A stretch of DNA of 64,000 nucleotides from Streptomyces chartreusis NRRL 3882 (lineage in GTDB: Bacteria > Actinomycetota > Actinomycetes > Streptomycetales > Streptomycetaceae). Shown here piece after piece: positions 1 through 9,080 of this stretch. The position numbers and the translations under genes were made by a program. The notes beneath the pieces were generated by a model, which saw nothing but the letters and a program-made list of their open reading frames with translations, did no database searches and was not told the origin of the DNA. Within the stretch, counting starts at the first letter, position 1; each line of letters opens with the position of its first letter. The stretch spans positions 6,886,001 through 6,950,000 of the forward strand of contig NZ_LT963352.1 of the NCBI RefSeq assembly GCF_900236475.1, written 5' to 3'.

Positions 1-538
1 CGAGCGTCGCCTCGGCCTTCAGCGTCCCGGCCATCAGCAGGCCGAGGCCCGAGAAGGCCGCCGTACCGAGGACCAGGAGCAGCAGCACGGCGAACGGGTT
101 GCCGTGCGGCGACCAGCCGAGCGCGAAGGCGATCACCGTCAGCAGGACCACCTGGAGCACCTCGGTGACCAGCACGGACAGTGTCTTCGCCGTCATCAGG
201 CCCCAGCGCGGCAGGGGCGAGGAGGCGAGCCGCTTCAGCACGCCGTAGCGGCGCTCGAAGCCGGTCGCGATCGCCTGCCCGGTGAACGCGGTCGACATCA
301 CCGCGAGCGCGAGGATGCCGGGGGCCAGGAAGTCGACCGCCTCGCCGGCGCCCGTGTCGACGATGTCCACGGTGCTGAAGAGCACCAGGAGCAGGGTCGG
401 GATGACGACGGTGAGCAGCAGTTGCTCGCCGTTGCGCAGCAGCATCTTCGTCTCGAGCGCGGCCTGGGCCGCGATCATGCGGGGCAGGGGCGCCGCGCCG
501 GGCTTCGGCGTGTACATCCCGGTGCCGGTGGCGGTCAC
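1..538 (-). CDS. ABC-2 type export permease (partial, C-terminus outside window)
   Basis: Membrane half of an ABC-2 exporter. The 179 visible residues begin at a GTG that overlaps the stop of the ATPase gene (GTGA). They contain hydrophobic segments near residues 38-56 and 64-80 and two more near the cut end. A conserved FERRYGVLKRL stretch between segments is typical of the DrrB/ABC2_membrane family, which exports drugs, lipids or other hydrophobic molecules. Translational coupling to the ATPase implies the two form one transporter. The reading frame runs off the left edge of the window, so the C-terminus is not seen. The substrate cannot be deduced. Confidence 0.85.
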   Translation of the reverse strand, partial: MTATGTGMYTPKPGAAPLPRMIAAQAALETKMLLRNGEQLLLTVVIPTLLLVLFSTVDIVDTGAGEAVDFLAPGILALAVMSTAFTGQAIATGFERRYGVLKRLASSPLPRWGLMTAKTLSVLVTEVLQVVLLTVIAFALGWSPHGNPFAVLLLLVLGTAAFSGLGLLMAGTLKAEATL

Positions 539-1458
539 GAACGCAGCTCCTTGCCGGTCAGCTCGAGAAAGACGTCTTCGAGGGTGTGCCGCTCCACCGA
601 GATCTTCTCCGGCATCACACCGTGCTGGGCGCACCAGGAGGTGACCGTCGCGAGCAGTTGCGGATCGACCTTGCCGGCGACCCGGTACGAACCCGGCGTC
701 AGCTCGGCGGCCGAGCAGTCGGCGGGCAGGGCCTTCAGCAGCGATCCCACGTCCAGGCCGGGCCGGCCGCTGAAGCGGAGCGTGTTCTCGGCGCCGCCCC
801 GGCACAGCTCCTCCGGGGAGCCCTGGGCGATGACCCGGCCCGCGTCGATGATCGCCACGTCGTCGGCGAGCTGCTCGGCCTCGTCCATGTAGTGGGTGGT
901 GAGGATCACGGAGACGCCGTCGGCGCGCAGGTCCCGGACCAGGTCCCAGGTGGCGCGGCGGGCCTGCGGGTCGAGCCCGGCGGTCGGCTCGTCCAGGAAC
1001 ACCAGCTCGGGGCGGCCGACCACGGCCATCGCGAGGGCCAGCCGCTGCTGCTGCCCGCCCGACAGCCGCCGGTAGGTCGTACGGCCGCAGGAGCCGAGAC
1101 CCAGGCGTTCGATGAGCGCGTCCACGTCGAGGGGGTGGGCGTGCAGCTTGGCGACATGGCGGAGCATCTCGTCGGCGCGGGAGCCCGAGTAGACGCCGCC
1201 GGACTGGAGCATCACGCCGATGCGGGGCCGCAGGTCCCGGGACTGTCCGACCGGGTCGAGGCCCAGGACGCGCACCGTGCCGGAGTCCGGCTTCCGGTAC
1301 CCCTCGCAGGTCTCGACCGTGGTCGTCTTGCCCGCCCCGTTGGGGCCGAGCACGGCGGTCACACCCTCCCGGGCCACCAGGTCGAGCCCGTCCACCGCGG
1401 TCTTCGTGCCGTACCGCTTCACCAGGGCCTGGACCTGGACCACGGGCTCACTTCGCAT
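535..1458 (-). CDS. ABC transporter ATP-binding protein (DrrA-like)
   Basis: Cytoplasmic ATPase that powers the ABC-2 permease next to it. The 307-residue protein has Walker A GPNGAGKT at residues 38-45, the signature LSGGQQQR at 132-139 and Walker B LVFLDEP at 152-158, followed by the switch histidine region ILTTHYMDEAEQLADDV. The extra C-terminal ~80 residues are usual for DrrA-type exporters. The frame is open further upstream, but ATG 1458 (MRSEPVVQVQALVKRYG) starts right at the conserved core. Its stop overlaps the permease start by four bases. A self-resistance or lipid export role is possible; nothing in the sequence decides. Confidence 0.9.
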   Translation of the reverse strand: MRSEPVVQVQALVKRYGTKTAVDGLDLVAREGVTAVLGPNGAGKTTTVETCEGYRKPDSGTVRVLGLDPVGQSRDLRPRIGVMLQSGGVYSGSRADEMLRHVAKLHAHPLDVDALIERLGLGSCGRTTYRRLSGGQQQRLALAMAVVGRPELVFLDEPTAGLDPQARRATWDLVRDLRADGVSVILTTHYMDEAEQLADDVAIIDAGRVIAQGSPEELCRGGAENTLRFSGRPGLDVGSLLKALPADCSAAELTPGSYRVAGKVDPQLLATVTSWCAQHGVMPEKISVERHTLEDVFLELTGKELRS

Positions 1459-1489
1459 GGGTCCAGAGTCTAGGTTCGTGCGCCGGGGC

Positions 1490-2302
1490 TCAGAGCGGCG
1501 GGTGCTGGAACTCCTCCTCACGGGGCCGGTGCACCGGCAGCCACCGCTCGGCGTAGGCGACCGCGTCGGCCACCGGGAACAGCCGCACCTCGGCCGCCCC
1601 GGCCTTTCCCCGTACGACGGGACGGTCCCGCTCGAAGTCGTAGCCCAGCTCGTCGAACCGGTCCGAGCTGATCGACACCTCCGTCACGGTCTCCCAGCCG
1701 TCGGGGCCCGGCCGGCCCACGGCGACGCGCGGGGACGGTATCCGGTACTCGGCGAGGTGGAAGCTGGTGCAGGAGGCGTAGCCGGCGCCGAGCAGCAGGA
1801 CCCGGGCGCCCATGGCCTCCAGCTTCGCGAGCGGGCTGCGCTCGCCCAGCCGGCAGTCGGGCGCGTGGTCCTCGATCACCGCCGCCGCGCGCGGGCCGAC
1901 CGCCGCGAACGAGGTCTGCGGATGGGCGCTGCGCAGCGCGCCGGGCCAGGTGCGCACGGTCTCCGGGACGACACCGACCCCGCGCGCGGGCGTGATCCGG
2001 GGGTCGTAGGCGGGCATCGTGGCGCGGATGGCCTCCCACCATTCCGGTGGCACGGGCGGGTTGCCCCACAGGACCGGGTCGGAGAGGTCGCCGGTCTGCG
2101 TCGGAACCACCAGCGTGCCCTCCGGGCCGAGCGCGTCGAGCAGTGCCTGCACCACCGCGACGGCTCCGCCGTTGACCCAGCCGAGGGAGCTGAGCGAGGA
2201 GTGCACGAGGAGGGTCTCGCCGGGGCGTACGCCCAGCTCGCACAGCTGCGCGCGCAGTGTGTCCCGGGTGACAAGAGGGCCGGTCGGAGGGGGTGTGGAC
2301 AT
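1490..2302 (-). CDS. Aminoglycoside N(3)-acetyltransferase family protein
   Basis: A 270-residue member of the AAC(3) (antibiotic NAT) family, which transfers acetyl from acetyl-CoA to an amine, classically the 3-amino group of aminoglycosides. Family landmarks are LLVHSSLSSLGWVNGG at residues 26-41, GTLVVPTQTGDLSDP, the RSAHPQTSFAAVGPRA segment carrying the catalytic-site histidine, and the C-terminal LGYDFERDRP region. The ATG at 2302 (MSTPPPTGPL) is preferred over the open extension upstream. It is transcribed divergently from sufR and shares the regulatory region with the iron box. Many Streptomyces chromosomes carry silent or housekeeping members, so actual drug resistance is not proven. 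Confidence 0.88.
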   Translation of the reverse strand: MSTPPPTGPLVTRDTLRAQLCELGVRPGETLLVHSSLSSLGWVNGGAVAVVQALLDALGPEGTLVVPTQTGDLSDPVLWGNPPVPPEWWEAIRATMPAYDPRITPARGVGVVPETVRTWPGALRSAHPQTSFAAVGPRAAAVIEDHAPDCRLGERSPLAKLEAMGARVLLLGAGYASCTSFHLAEYRIPSPRVAVGRPGPDGWETVTEVSISSDRFDELGYDFERDRPVVRGKAGAAEVRLFPVADAVAYAERWLPVHRPREEEFQHPPL

Positions 2303-2372
2303 GGTTCGGGAGTGTCCCCGAAGCGGCTTCGGCATGCCACCGCTTTGATCGATCGGAGATCATTTCCGCAGG

Positions 2373-2391
2373 TCAGATTAGGTTCACCTAA
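2373..2391. promoter_or_regulatory. Putative iron box (DmdR1/IdeR operator)
   Basis: TCAGATTAGGTTCACCTAA matches the 19-bp actinobacterial iron box (TTAGGTTAGGCTCACCTAA) at 16 positions and includes the inner inverted repeat TTAGG-TTCA-CCTAA. It lies between the divergent acetyltransferase and sufR genes, 73 bp upstream of the sufR GTG and 71 bp upstream of the acetyltransferase ATG. It could make either unit respond to Fe(II) through DmdR1. Confidence 0.65.
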
Positions 2392-2450
2392 GTGACGCAG
2401 GGCACCTCGGGGGTGGCCGGCCGCCGCTTGCCCGGTCCCGATGAATTACG

Positions 2451-2464
2451 CAACAATGGCGTTG
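2451..2464 (+). promoter_or_regulatory. SufR-type operator overlapping the sufR start
   Basis: CAAC-AATGGC-GTTG fits the CAAC-N6-GTTG palindrome reported for Streptomyces SufR. The last base is the G of the proposed GTG start. The AACAAT inside it can serve as a -10 hexamer placing +1 at or next to that GTG, so the messenger is probably leaderless and autorepression would block the promoter directly. Confidence 0.65.
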
Positions 2465-3207
2465 TGAAAAACGTCGGCGAGGCTCGGGAGACCCCCACGG
2501 GGGCCCCTCAGGAGGAGCTCGCGACCGGGGAGCGGTCCACCCGCAACCGAGTCGCGCGGTCCATCCTGGACCACGGCCCGTCGACCGTCGCCGAACTCGC
2601 CGACCGGCTGGGCCTCACCCAGGCGGCCGTGCGCCGGCACCTCGACGCCCTCGCGGGCGACGGTGTCGTCGAGGCGCGCGAGCAGCGGGTCTACGGCGCG
2701 CGCACCCGCGGCCGGCCGGCCAAGGTGTTCGCCCTGACCGACTGCGGCCGGGACGCCTTCGACCAGTCGTACGACAAGCTGGCGGCGGACGCGCTGCGCT
2801 GGATCGCCGACCGCGAGGGCGGGAACGAGGCGATCGCCGCCTTCGCCCGCGCCAGGATCGCCGCGCAGGCGAGCGCGTACCGCGCGGCGGTCGAGACCGC
2901 GGCGCCCGAGCAGCGGACGGAAGCCCTGGCCAAGGCCCTGAGCGCCGACGGGTACGCTGCTACGGCGCGCAGTGCGCCCCACCCGCAGAAGGGTGAGCAG
3001 CTCTGCCAGCACCACTGCCCGGTCGCCCACGTCGCCGAGCAGTTCCCGCAGCTGTGCGAGGCGGAGACGGAATTTTTCGCCGAGCTGCTCGGTACACACG
3101 TACAGCGGCTCGCCACCATCGCGCACGGCGACGGCGTCTGCACGACGTTCATCCCCAAGATTTCCCACAACGCATCTGCAAGCACGGCCGGGAGGAACCC
3201 CGCATGA
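2464..3207 (+). CDS. sufR: Fe-S cluster-sensing repressor of the suf operon
   Basis: Transcription factor that represses Fe-S assembly genes when it holds its cluster. The 247-residue protein has an ArsR/DeoR-like winged helix at residues 26-75 (STVAELADRLGLTQAAVRRHLD) and a C-terminal cysteine set Cys181-x3-Cys185-x12-Cys198 that fits the [4Fe-4S] ligands of Streptomyces SufR. GTG 2464 is preferred because it coincides with the palindromic operator and a leaderless promoter; the frame is open further upstream to 2392. It is first in the operon and overlaps sufB by ATGA. Together with the iron box upstream, this suggests both iron and cluster status control the operon. Confidence 0.9.
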   Translation: MKNVGEARETPTGAPQEELATGERSTRNRVARSILDHGPSTVAELADRLGLTQAAVRRHLDALAGDGVVEAREQRVYGARTRGRPAKVFALTDCGRDAFDQSYDKLAADALRWIADREGGNEAIAAFARARIAAQASAYRAAVETAAPEQRTEALAKALSADGYAATARSAPHPQKGEQLCQHHCPVAHVAEQFPQLCEAETEFFAELLGTHVQRLATIAHGDGVCTTFIPKISHNASASTAGRNPA

Positions 3208-4625
3208 CTCTCCCCACGGAGACTGCTCACCCTGAGCTCGAGGGCCTGGGCAAGTACGAATACGGCTGGGCCGACCGGGACGATGCCGGTGCGTCGGCGC
3301 GTCGCGGCCTGGGCGAGGACGTCGTCCGGGACATCTCCTCCAAGAAGAGCGAGCCGGAGTGGATGACCAAGCTCCGCCTCAAGGGCCTGCGCCTGTTCGA
3401 GAAGAAGCCCATGCCGAACTGGGGCTCGGACCTGTCGGGGATCGACTTCGACAACATCAAGTACTTCGTGCGCTCCACGGAGAAGCAGGCGGCCTCCTGG
3501 GAGGACCTGCCCGAGGACATCAAGAACACGTACGACAAGCTGGGCATCCCCGAGGCCGAGAAGAACCGCCTCGTCGCCGGTGTCGCCGCGCAGTACGAGT
3601 CGGAGGTCGTCTACCACCAGATCCGCGAGGACCTGGAGGAGCAGGGCGTCATCTTCCTCGACACCGACACGGCCCTGAAGGAGCACCCGGAGCTCTTCAA
3701 GGAGTACTTCGGCACGGTCATCCCGGCCGGTGACAACAAGTTCGCCGCGCTGAACACCGCCGTGTGGTCCGGCGGCTCCTTCATCTACGTGCCGAAGGGC
3801 GTGCACGTGGAGATTCCGCTGCAGGCCTACTTCCGCATCAACACGGAGAACATGGGCCAGTTCGAGCGGACCCTGATCATCGTCGACGAGGGTGCCTACG
3901 TGCACTACGTCGAGGGCTGCACCGCCCCGATCTACAAGTCGGACTCGCTGCACTCCGCGGTCGTCGAGATCATCGTCAAGAAGAACGCCCGCTGCCGCTA
4001 CACGACCATCCAGAACTGGTCGAACAACGTCTACAACCTGGTCACCAAGCGCGCCGTGGCCTACGAGGGCGCGACCATGGAGTGGGTCGACGGCAACATC
4101 GGCTCCAAGGTGACGATGAAGTACCCGGCCGTCTACCTGATGGGCGAGCACGCCAAGGGCGAGACGCTGTCCATCGCCTTCGCCGGCGAGGGCCAGCACC
4201 AGGACGCGGGCGCCAAGATGGTCCACATGGCGCCGAACACGTCGTCCAACATCGTGTCGAAGTCCGTCGCGCGCGGTGGCGGCCGTACGTCCTACCGCGG
4301 TCTCATCGAGATCGGCGAGGGCGCCCCGGGCTCCAAGTCGAACGTGCTCTGTGACGCGCTGCTGGTCGACACGATCTCCCGCTCGGACACCTACCCCTAC
4401 GTGGACGTCCGCGAGGACGACGTGTCCATGGGCCACGAGGCCACCGTCTCCAAGGTCTCCGAGGACCAGCTCTTCTACCTGATGAGCCGCGGCCTGAGCG
4501 AGGACGAGGCCATGGCGATGATCGTGCGCGGCTTCGTCGAGCCCATCGCCAAGGAGCTCCCCATGGAGTACGCGCTGGAGCTCAACCGGCTGATCGAGCT
4601 GCAGATGGAAGGCGCGGTCGGCTGA
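3204..4625 (+). CDS. sufB: Fe-S cluster scaffold protein SufB
   Basis: Scaffold subunit of the SufBC2D complex, where sulfide and iron are assembled into clusters in the cytoplasm. The 473 residues cover the whole family: KYEYGW near the N-terminus, the beta-helix core and the C-terminal SNVLCDALLVDTISRSDTYP segment carrying the conserved cysteine and the SufB/SufD helical tail (GLSEDEAMAMIVRGFVEP). The ATG at 3204 overlaps the sufR stop and is preceded by GGAGG. It is followed after 60 bp by sufD. No intein is present, unlike in mycobacterial SufB. Confidence 0.97.
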   Translation: MTLPTETAHPELEGLGKYEYGWADRDDAGASARRGLGEDVVRDISSKKSEPEWMTKLRLKGLRLFEKKPMPNWGSDLSGIDFDNIKYFVRSTEKQAASWEDLPEDIKNTYDKLGIPEAEKNRLVAGVAAQYESEVVYHQIREDLEEQGVIFLDTDTALKEHPELFKEYFGTVIPAGDNKFAALNTAVWSGGSFIYVPKGVHVEIPLQAYFRINTENMGQFERTLIIVDEGAYVHYVEGCTAPIYKSDSLHSAVVEIIVKKNARCRYTTIQNWSNNVYNLVTKRAVAYEGATMEWVDGNIGSKVTMKYPAVYLMGEHAKGETLSIAFAGEGQHQDAGAKMVHMAPNTSSNIVSKSVARGGGRTSYRGLIEIGEGAPGSKSNVLCDALLVDTISRSDTYPYVDVREDDVSMGHEATVSKVSEDQLFYLMSRGLSEDEAMAMIVRGFVEPIAKELPMEYALELNRLIELQMEGAVG

Positions 4626-4685
4626 CCCCCGCCCGCAGTCCCATCACGCCCCCTTACGCAACGGAAAGCGAGCACTACGACAGCC

Positions 4686-5870
4686 ATGGCTGAGGCTCAG
4701 AACATCCCGGTGGGCTCGACCACCACCGGCTCGATCGCGGTGGCGGCCGAGTCGACCGTCGCCACCCGCATGAGCGCGCCCCCCTCCTTCGACGTGGCGG
4801 ACTTCCCCGTTCCGCACGGCCGTGAGGAGGAGTGGCGGTTCACCCCGCTGGAGCGCCTGCGCGGGCTGCACGACGGCACCGCCGTGGCCGACGGCAACGG
4901 TGTGAAGGTCGACGTCCAGGCCCCCGAGGGCGTCACCGTCGAGGCCGTCGGCCGCGACGACGCGCGGCTCGGCAAGGCGGGCACCCCGGTGGACCGGGTC
5001 GCCGCCCAGGCCTACTCCGCCTTCGAGAAGGCCTCGGTCGTGACCGTCCCCAAGGAGACCGTCCTCACCGAGCCGATCCGCATCGCGGTGCACGGCGAGG
5101 GCGGCACCGCCTTCGGCCACCAGGTGATCGAGCTGGGCGCCTTCGCCGAGGCCGTCGTGGTCATCGACCACACCGGTGACGCGGTGCTCGCCGCCAACGT
5201 CGACTACCTCCTGGGCGACGGTGCCAAGCTGACCGTCGTCTCCGTCCAGGACTGGGACGACAAGGCCGTGCACGTCGCGCAGCACAACGCGCTCGTCGGC
5301 CGTGACGCCTCCTTCAAGTCCGTCGTCGTCACCTTCGGCGGCGACGTCGTCCGGCTGCACCCCCGCGTGCAGTACGCCGGCCCCGGCGGCGAGGCCGAGC
5401 TGTTCGGCCTCTACTTCACCGACGAGGGCCAGCACCAGGAGCACCGCCTCCTCGTCGACCACAACGTCCCGCACTGCAAGTCGAACGCCGTCTACAAGGG
5501 CGCGCTCCAAGGCGAAGACGCGCACGCGGTGTGGATCGGCGACGTGCTCATCGAGGCCGCGGCCGAGGGCACGGACACGTACGAGATGAACCGCAACCTG
5601 GTCCTCACGGACGGGGCCCGCGTGGACTCCGTACCGAACCTCGAGATCGAGACCGGCGAGATCGTCGGCGCCGGCCACGCCTCGGCCACCGGCCGCTTCG
5701 ACGACGAGCAGCTCTTCTACCTCATGGCCCGCGGCATCCCGGAGCACGAGGCCCGCCGTCTGGTGGTCCGCGGCTTCTTCGCCGAGCTGGTCCAGCAGAT
5801 CGGCCTCCCGGACATCGAGGAGCGCCTGATCGCCAAGATCGAGGAGGAGCTGGAGGCGGCGGTCGCATGA
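4686..5870 (+). CDS. sufD: Fe-S cluster assembly protein SufD
   Basis: SufB paralogue and partner in the SufBC2D scaffold. The 394-residue protein has the N-terminal helical domain ending in EEEWRFTPLERLRGL, the beta-helix core and the terminal GAGHASATGRFDDEQLFYLMARGI motif with the conserved histidine implicated in cluster formation. ATG 4686 lies 60 bp after sufB; the stop overlaps the next gene by ATGA, so SufD and the ferredoxin are translationally coupled. Confidence 0.96.
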   Translation: MAEAQNIPVGSTTTGSIAVAAESTVATRMSAPPSFDVADFPVPHGREEEWRFTPLERLRGLHDGTAVADGNGVKVDVQAPEGVTVEAVGRDDARLGKAGTPVDRVAAQAYSAFEKASVVTVPKETVLTEPIRIAVHGEGGTAFGHQVIELGAFAEAVVVIDHTGDAVLAANVDYLLGDGAKLTVVSVQDWDDKAVHVAQHNALVGRDASFKSVVVTFGGDVVRLHPRVQYAGPGGEAELFGLYFTDEGQHQEHRLLVDHNVPHCKSNAVYKGALQGEDAHAVWIGDVLIEAAAEGTDTYEMNRNLVLTDGARVDSVPNLEIETGEIVGAGHASATGRFDDEQLFYLMARGIPEHEARRLVVRGFFAELVQQIGLPDIEERLIAKIEEELEAAVA

Positions 5871-6184
5871 CCTTCGTACGCGCCTGCGGACTGGGCGAGC
5901 TGGAGGAGGACACCCCGAAGCGGGTGGAACTCGACGGCACGCCCGTGTCCATCGTGCAGACCGAGGGCGAGGTGTTCGCCGTCTACGACATCTGCTCGCA
6001 CGCGAACGTCTCCCTGTCGGAGGGCGAGGTCGACGACTGTCACATCGAGTGCTGGCTGCACGGCTCGCGCTTCGATCTCCGCTCCGGCAAGCCCGACGCC
6101 CTTCCCGCGACGCGCCCCGTCCCCGTATACCCCGTAAAGATCGAAGGGGACGATGTGCTCGTCTCCCTCACCCAGGAGTCCTGA
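5867..6184 (+). CDS. Rieske-type ferredoxin in the suf operon
   Basis: Small soluble Rieske protein of 105 residues. It has both cluster-binding boxes: CSHAN (C-x-H) near residue 44 and CWLHGSRF (C-x2-H) near residue 63, enough to bind a [2Fe-2S] cluster through two Cys and two His. It belongs to the non-haem oxygenase ferredoxin family (NirD/HcaC-like), but its place between sufD and sufC, normal for actinobacterial suf operons, argues for a role in electron supply or cluster handling during assembly rather than in an oxygenase. It overlaps the sufD stop by ATGA; sufC starts 7 bp after its stop. Confidence 0.92.
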   Translation: MTFVRACGLGELEEDTPKRVELDGTPVSIVQTEGEVFAVYDICSHANVSLSEGEVDDCHIECWLHGSRFDLRSGKPDALPATRPVPVYPVKIEGDDVLVSLTQES

Positions 6185-6191
6185 GGCACCC

Positions 6192-6952
<761 letters not shown>

Positions 6953-6956
<4 letters not shown>

Positions 6957-8209
6957 CACAGCTGCCGGGCCTCCTCGACACCGAGGCGATCCGCAAGGAC
7001 TTCCCGATCCTGGACCGGCAGGTCCACGACGGTCAGAAGCTCGTGTACCTGGACAACGCGGCGACCAGCCAGAAGCCGCGCCAGGTGCTGGACGCACTCA
7101 GTGAGTACTACGAGCGCTACAACGCCAACGTCCACCGCGGTGTGCATGTGCTCGCCGAGGAGGCCACGGCGCTGTACGAGGGCGCGCGCGACAAGGTCGC
7201 GGAGTTCGTCAACGCGCCCTCGCGGGACGAGGTGATCTTCACGAAGAACGCCTCCGAGTCGCTCAACCTCGTGGCGAACATGCTGGGCTGGGCCGACGAG
7301 CCCTACCGCGTGGACTCCGAGACCGAGATCGTCATCACGGAAATGGAGCACCACTCCAACATCGTGCCGTGGCAGCTGCTCGCGCAGCGCACGGGTGCGA
7401 AGCTGAAGTGGTTCGGCCTGACCGACGACGGCCGGCTGGACCTGTCCAACATCGACGAGGTCATCACGGAGAAGACGAAGATCGTCTCCTTCGTGCTGGT
7501 CTCCAACATCCTGGGCACCCAGAACCCGGTCGAGGCGATCGTGCGCCGCGCCCAGGAGGTCGGTGCGCTGGTCTGCATCGACGCCTCGCAGGCCGCGCCC
7601 CACATGCCGCTGGACGTGCAGGCCCTCCAGGCCGACTTCGTGGCCTTCACCGGCCACAAGATGTGCGGCCCGACCGGCATCGGCGTCCTCTGGGGCCGCC
7701 AGGAGCTGCTGGAGGACCTGCCCCCGTTCCTCGGCGGCGGCGAGATGATCGAGACGGTGTCGATGCACTCCTCGACCTACGCCCCGGCGCCCCACAAGTT
7801 CGAGGCGGGCACGCCCCCGGTCGCCCAGGCGGTCGGTCTCGGCGCGGCGATCGACTACCTCAACTCGATCGGCATGGACAAGATCCTCGCCCACGAGCAC
7901 GCACTCACCGAGTACGCGGTGAAGCGGCTGCTGGAGGTCCCGGACCTGCGCATCATCGGCCCGACCACGGCCGAGGAGCGCGGAGCGGCGATCTCCTTCA
8001 CCCTCGGGGACATCCACCCGCACGACGTGGGCCAGGTCCTCGACGAGCAGGGCATCGCGGTCCGGGTCGGCCACCACTGCGCGCGGCCGGTCTGCCTGCG
8101 GTACGGAATTCCTGCGACCACGCGAGCGTCGTTCTATCTGTACTCCACGCCGGCCGAGATCGACGCGCTGGTCGACGGCCTGGAGCACGTACGGAACTTC
8201 TTCGGCTGA
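6953..8209 (+). CDS. sufS: Cysteine desulfurase SufS
   Basis: PLP-dependent group II cysteine desulfurase that removes sulfur from L-cysteine and passes it on as a persulfide. In the 418-residue protein, Lys236 in FTGHKMCGP is the PLP lysine and Cys376 in RVGHHCARPVC is the catalytic cysteine. The LDNAATSQ motif near residue 35 and the HHSN motif near 133 are also present. GTG 6953 overlaps the sufC stop. SufU, encoded 15 bp downstream, is the expected persulfide acceptor. Confidence 0.97.
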
Positions 8210-8224
8210 AGGGCGTGCTGAACG

Positions 8225-8695
8225 GTGAAACTGGACTCCATGTACCAGGAAGTCATCCTGGACCACTACAAGAACCCGCACGGGCGGGGCTTGCGGGATG
8301 GCGACGCCGAGGTGCACCACGTCAACCCGACGTGCGGTGACGAGATCACGCTGCGCGTGAAGTACGACGGAACGAAGATCGAGGACGTCTCGTACGAGGG
8401 CCAGGGCTGCTCGATCAGCCAGGCCTCGGCCTCCGTACTGAACGAACTCCTCGTCGGCAAGGAGTTCTCCGACGCGCGGAAGATCCAGGAGACCTTCCTG
8501 GAGCTGATGCAGTCCAAGGGGAAGCTCGTGCCCGACGACGCGATGGAGGACATCCTGGAGGACGCGGTCGCGTTCGCCGGGGTGTCCAAGTACCCGGCCC
8601 GGGTCAAGTGCGCCCTGCTGAGCTGGATGGCCTGGAAGGACGCGACGGCCCAGGTGCTGGGCGGAGCCGACGCCGAGAAGGAGACGACGGCATGA
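8225..8695 (+). CDS. sufU: Zinc-dependent sulfurtransferase SufU
   Basis: Accepts sulfur from SufS in Gram-positive SUF systems. The 156-residue protein has the expected zinc site: Cys37 and Asp39 (TCGDE), Cys62 (GQGCSIS) and Cys129 (VKCALLSW). The 18-21 residue insertion between the second and third cysteines that separates SufU from IscU is present. GTG 8225 sits 15 bp after sufS and the stop overlaps the next gene by ATGA. Confidence 0.95.
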   Translation: MKLDSMYQEVILDHYKNPHGRGLRDGDAEVHHVNPTCGDEITLRVKYDGTKIEDVSYEGQGCSISQASASVLNELLVGKEFSDARKIQETFLELMQSKGKLVPDDAMEDILEDAVAFAGVSKYPARVKCALLSWMAWKDATAQVLGGADAEKETTA

Positions 8696-9024
8696 GCGAG
8701 ACCGTGGAGATGAAGCCGGCTTCGGAGGAGGAACTCCGCGAGGCCCTGATGGACGTCGTCGACCCCGAACTGGGCATCGACGTCGTCAACCTCGGCCTGA
8801 TCTACGGCATTCACGTCGACGAGTCGAACATCGCGACCGTCGACATGACCCTGACCTCCGCGGCCTGCCCGCTGACGGACGTCATCGAGGACCAGGCCAA
8901 GTCCGCCACGGACGGCCTCGTCAACGAGCTGCGCATCAACTGGGTCTGGATGCCGCCGTGGGGCCCCGACAAGATCACGGACGACGGACGCGAGCAGCTT
9001 CGGGCGCTTGGGTTCAACGTCTGA
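8692..9024 (+). CDS. sufT: SufT/MIP18 (DUF59) Fe-S maturation protein
   Basis: Last gene of the suf operon, a 110-residue MIP18-family protein with VDPELGIDVVNLGLIYG at residues 23-39 and the conserved Cys59 in TLTSAACPLTD. SufT-type proteins help deliver clusters to targets. The gene overlaps the sufU stop and is followed by a strong hairpin terminator. PaaD-like hydroxylase assembly proteins share the domain, but the neighbourhood argues against that role. Confidence 0.93.
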   Translation: MSETVEMKPASEEELREALMDVVDPELGIDVVNLGLIYGIHVDESNIATVDMTLTSAACPLTDVIEDQAKSATDGLVNELRINWVWMPPWGPDKITDDGREQLRALGFNV

Positions 9025-9040
9025 GATTCACCGGCTGACG

Positions 9041-9073
9041 AAGGGGCGGCACCCTCCCGGGGTGCCGCCCCTT
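9041..9073. terminator. Hairpin between sufT and a convergent gene
   Basis: A perfect 13-bp stem, AAGGGGCGGCACC at 9041-9053 pairing with GGTGCCGCCCCTT at 9061-9073, with a 7-nt loop. It starts 17 bp after the sufT stop and 8 bp before the end of the minus-strand gene, so it can terminate transcription from both sides. Confidence 0.85.
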
Positions 9074-9080
9074 CGCATGC

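Noticed and set aside
2691..4436. 581-residue minus-strand frame opposite sufR/sufB
   Set aside because: Antisense shadow of high-GC coding DNA; Val/Leu/Gly/Asp/Arg-rich product without domains, lying opposite certain suf genes.
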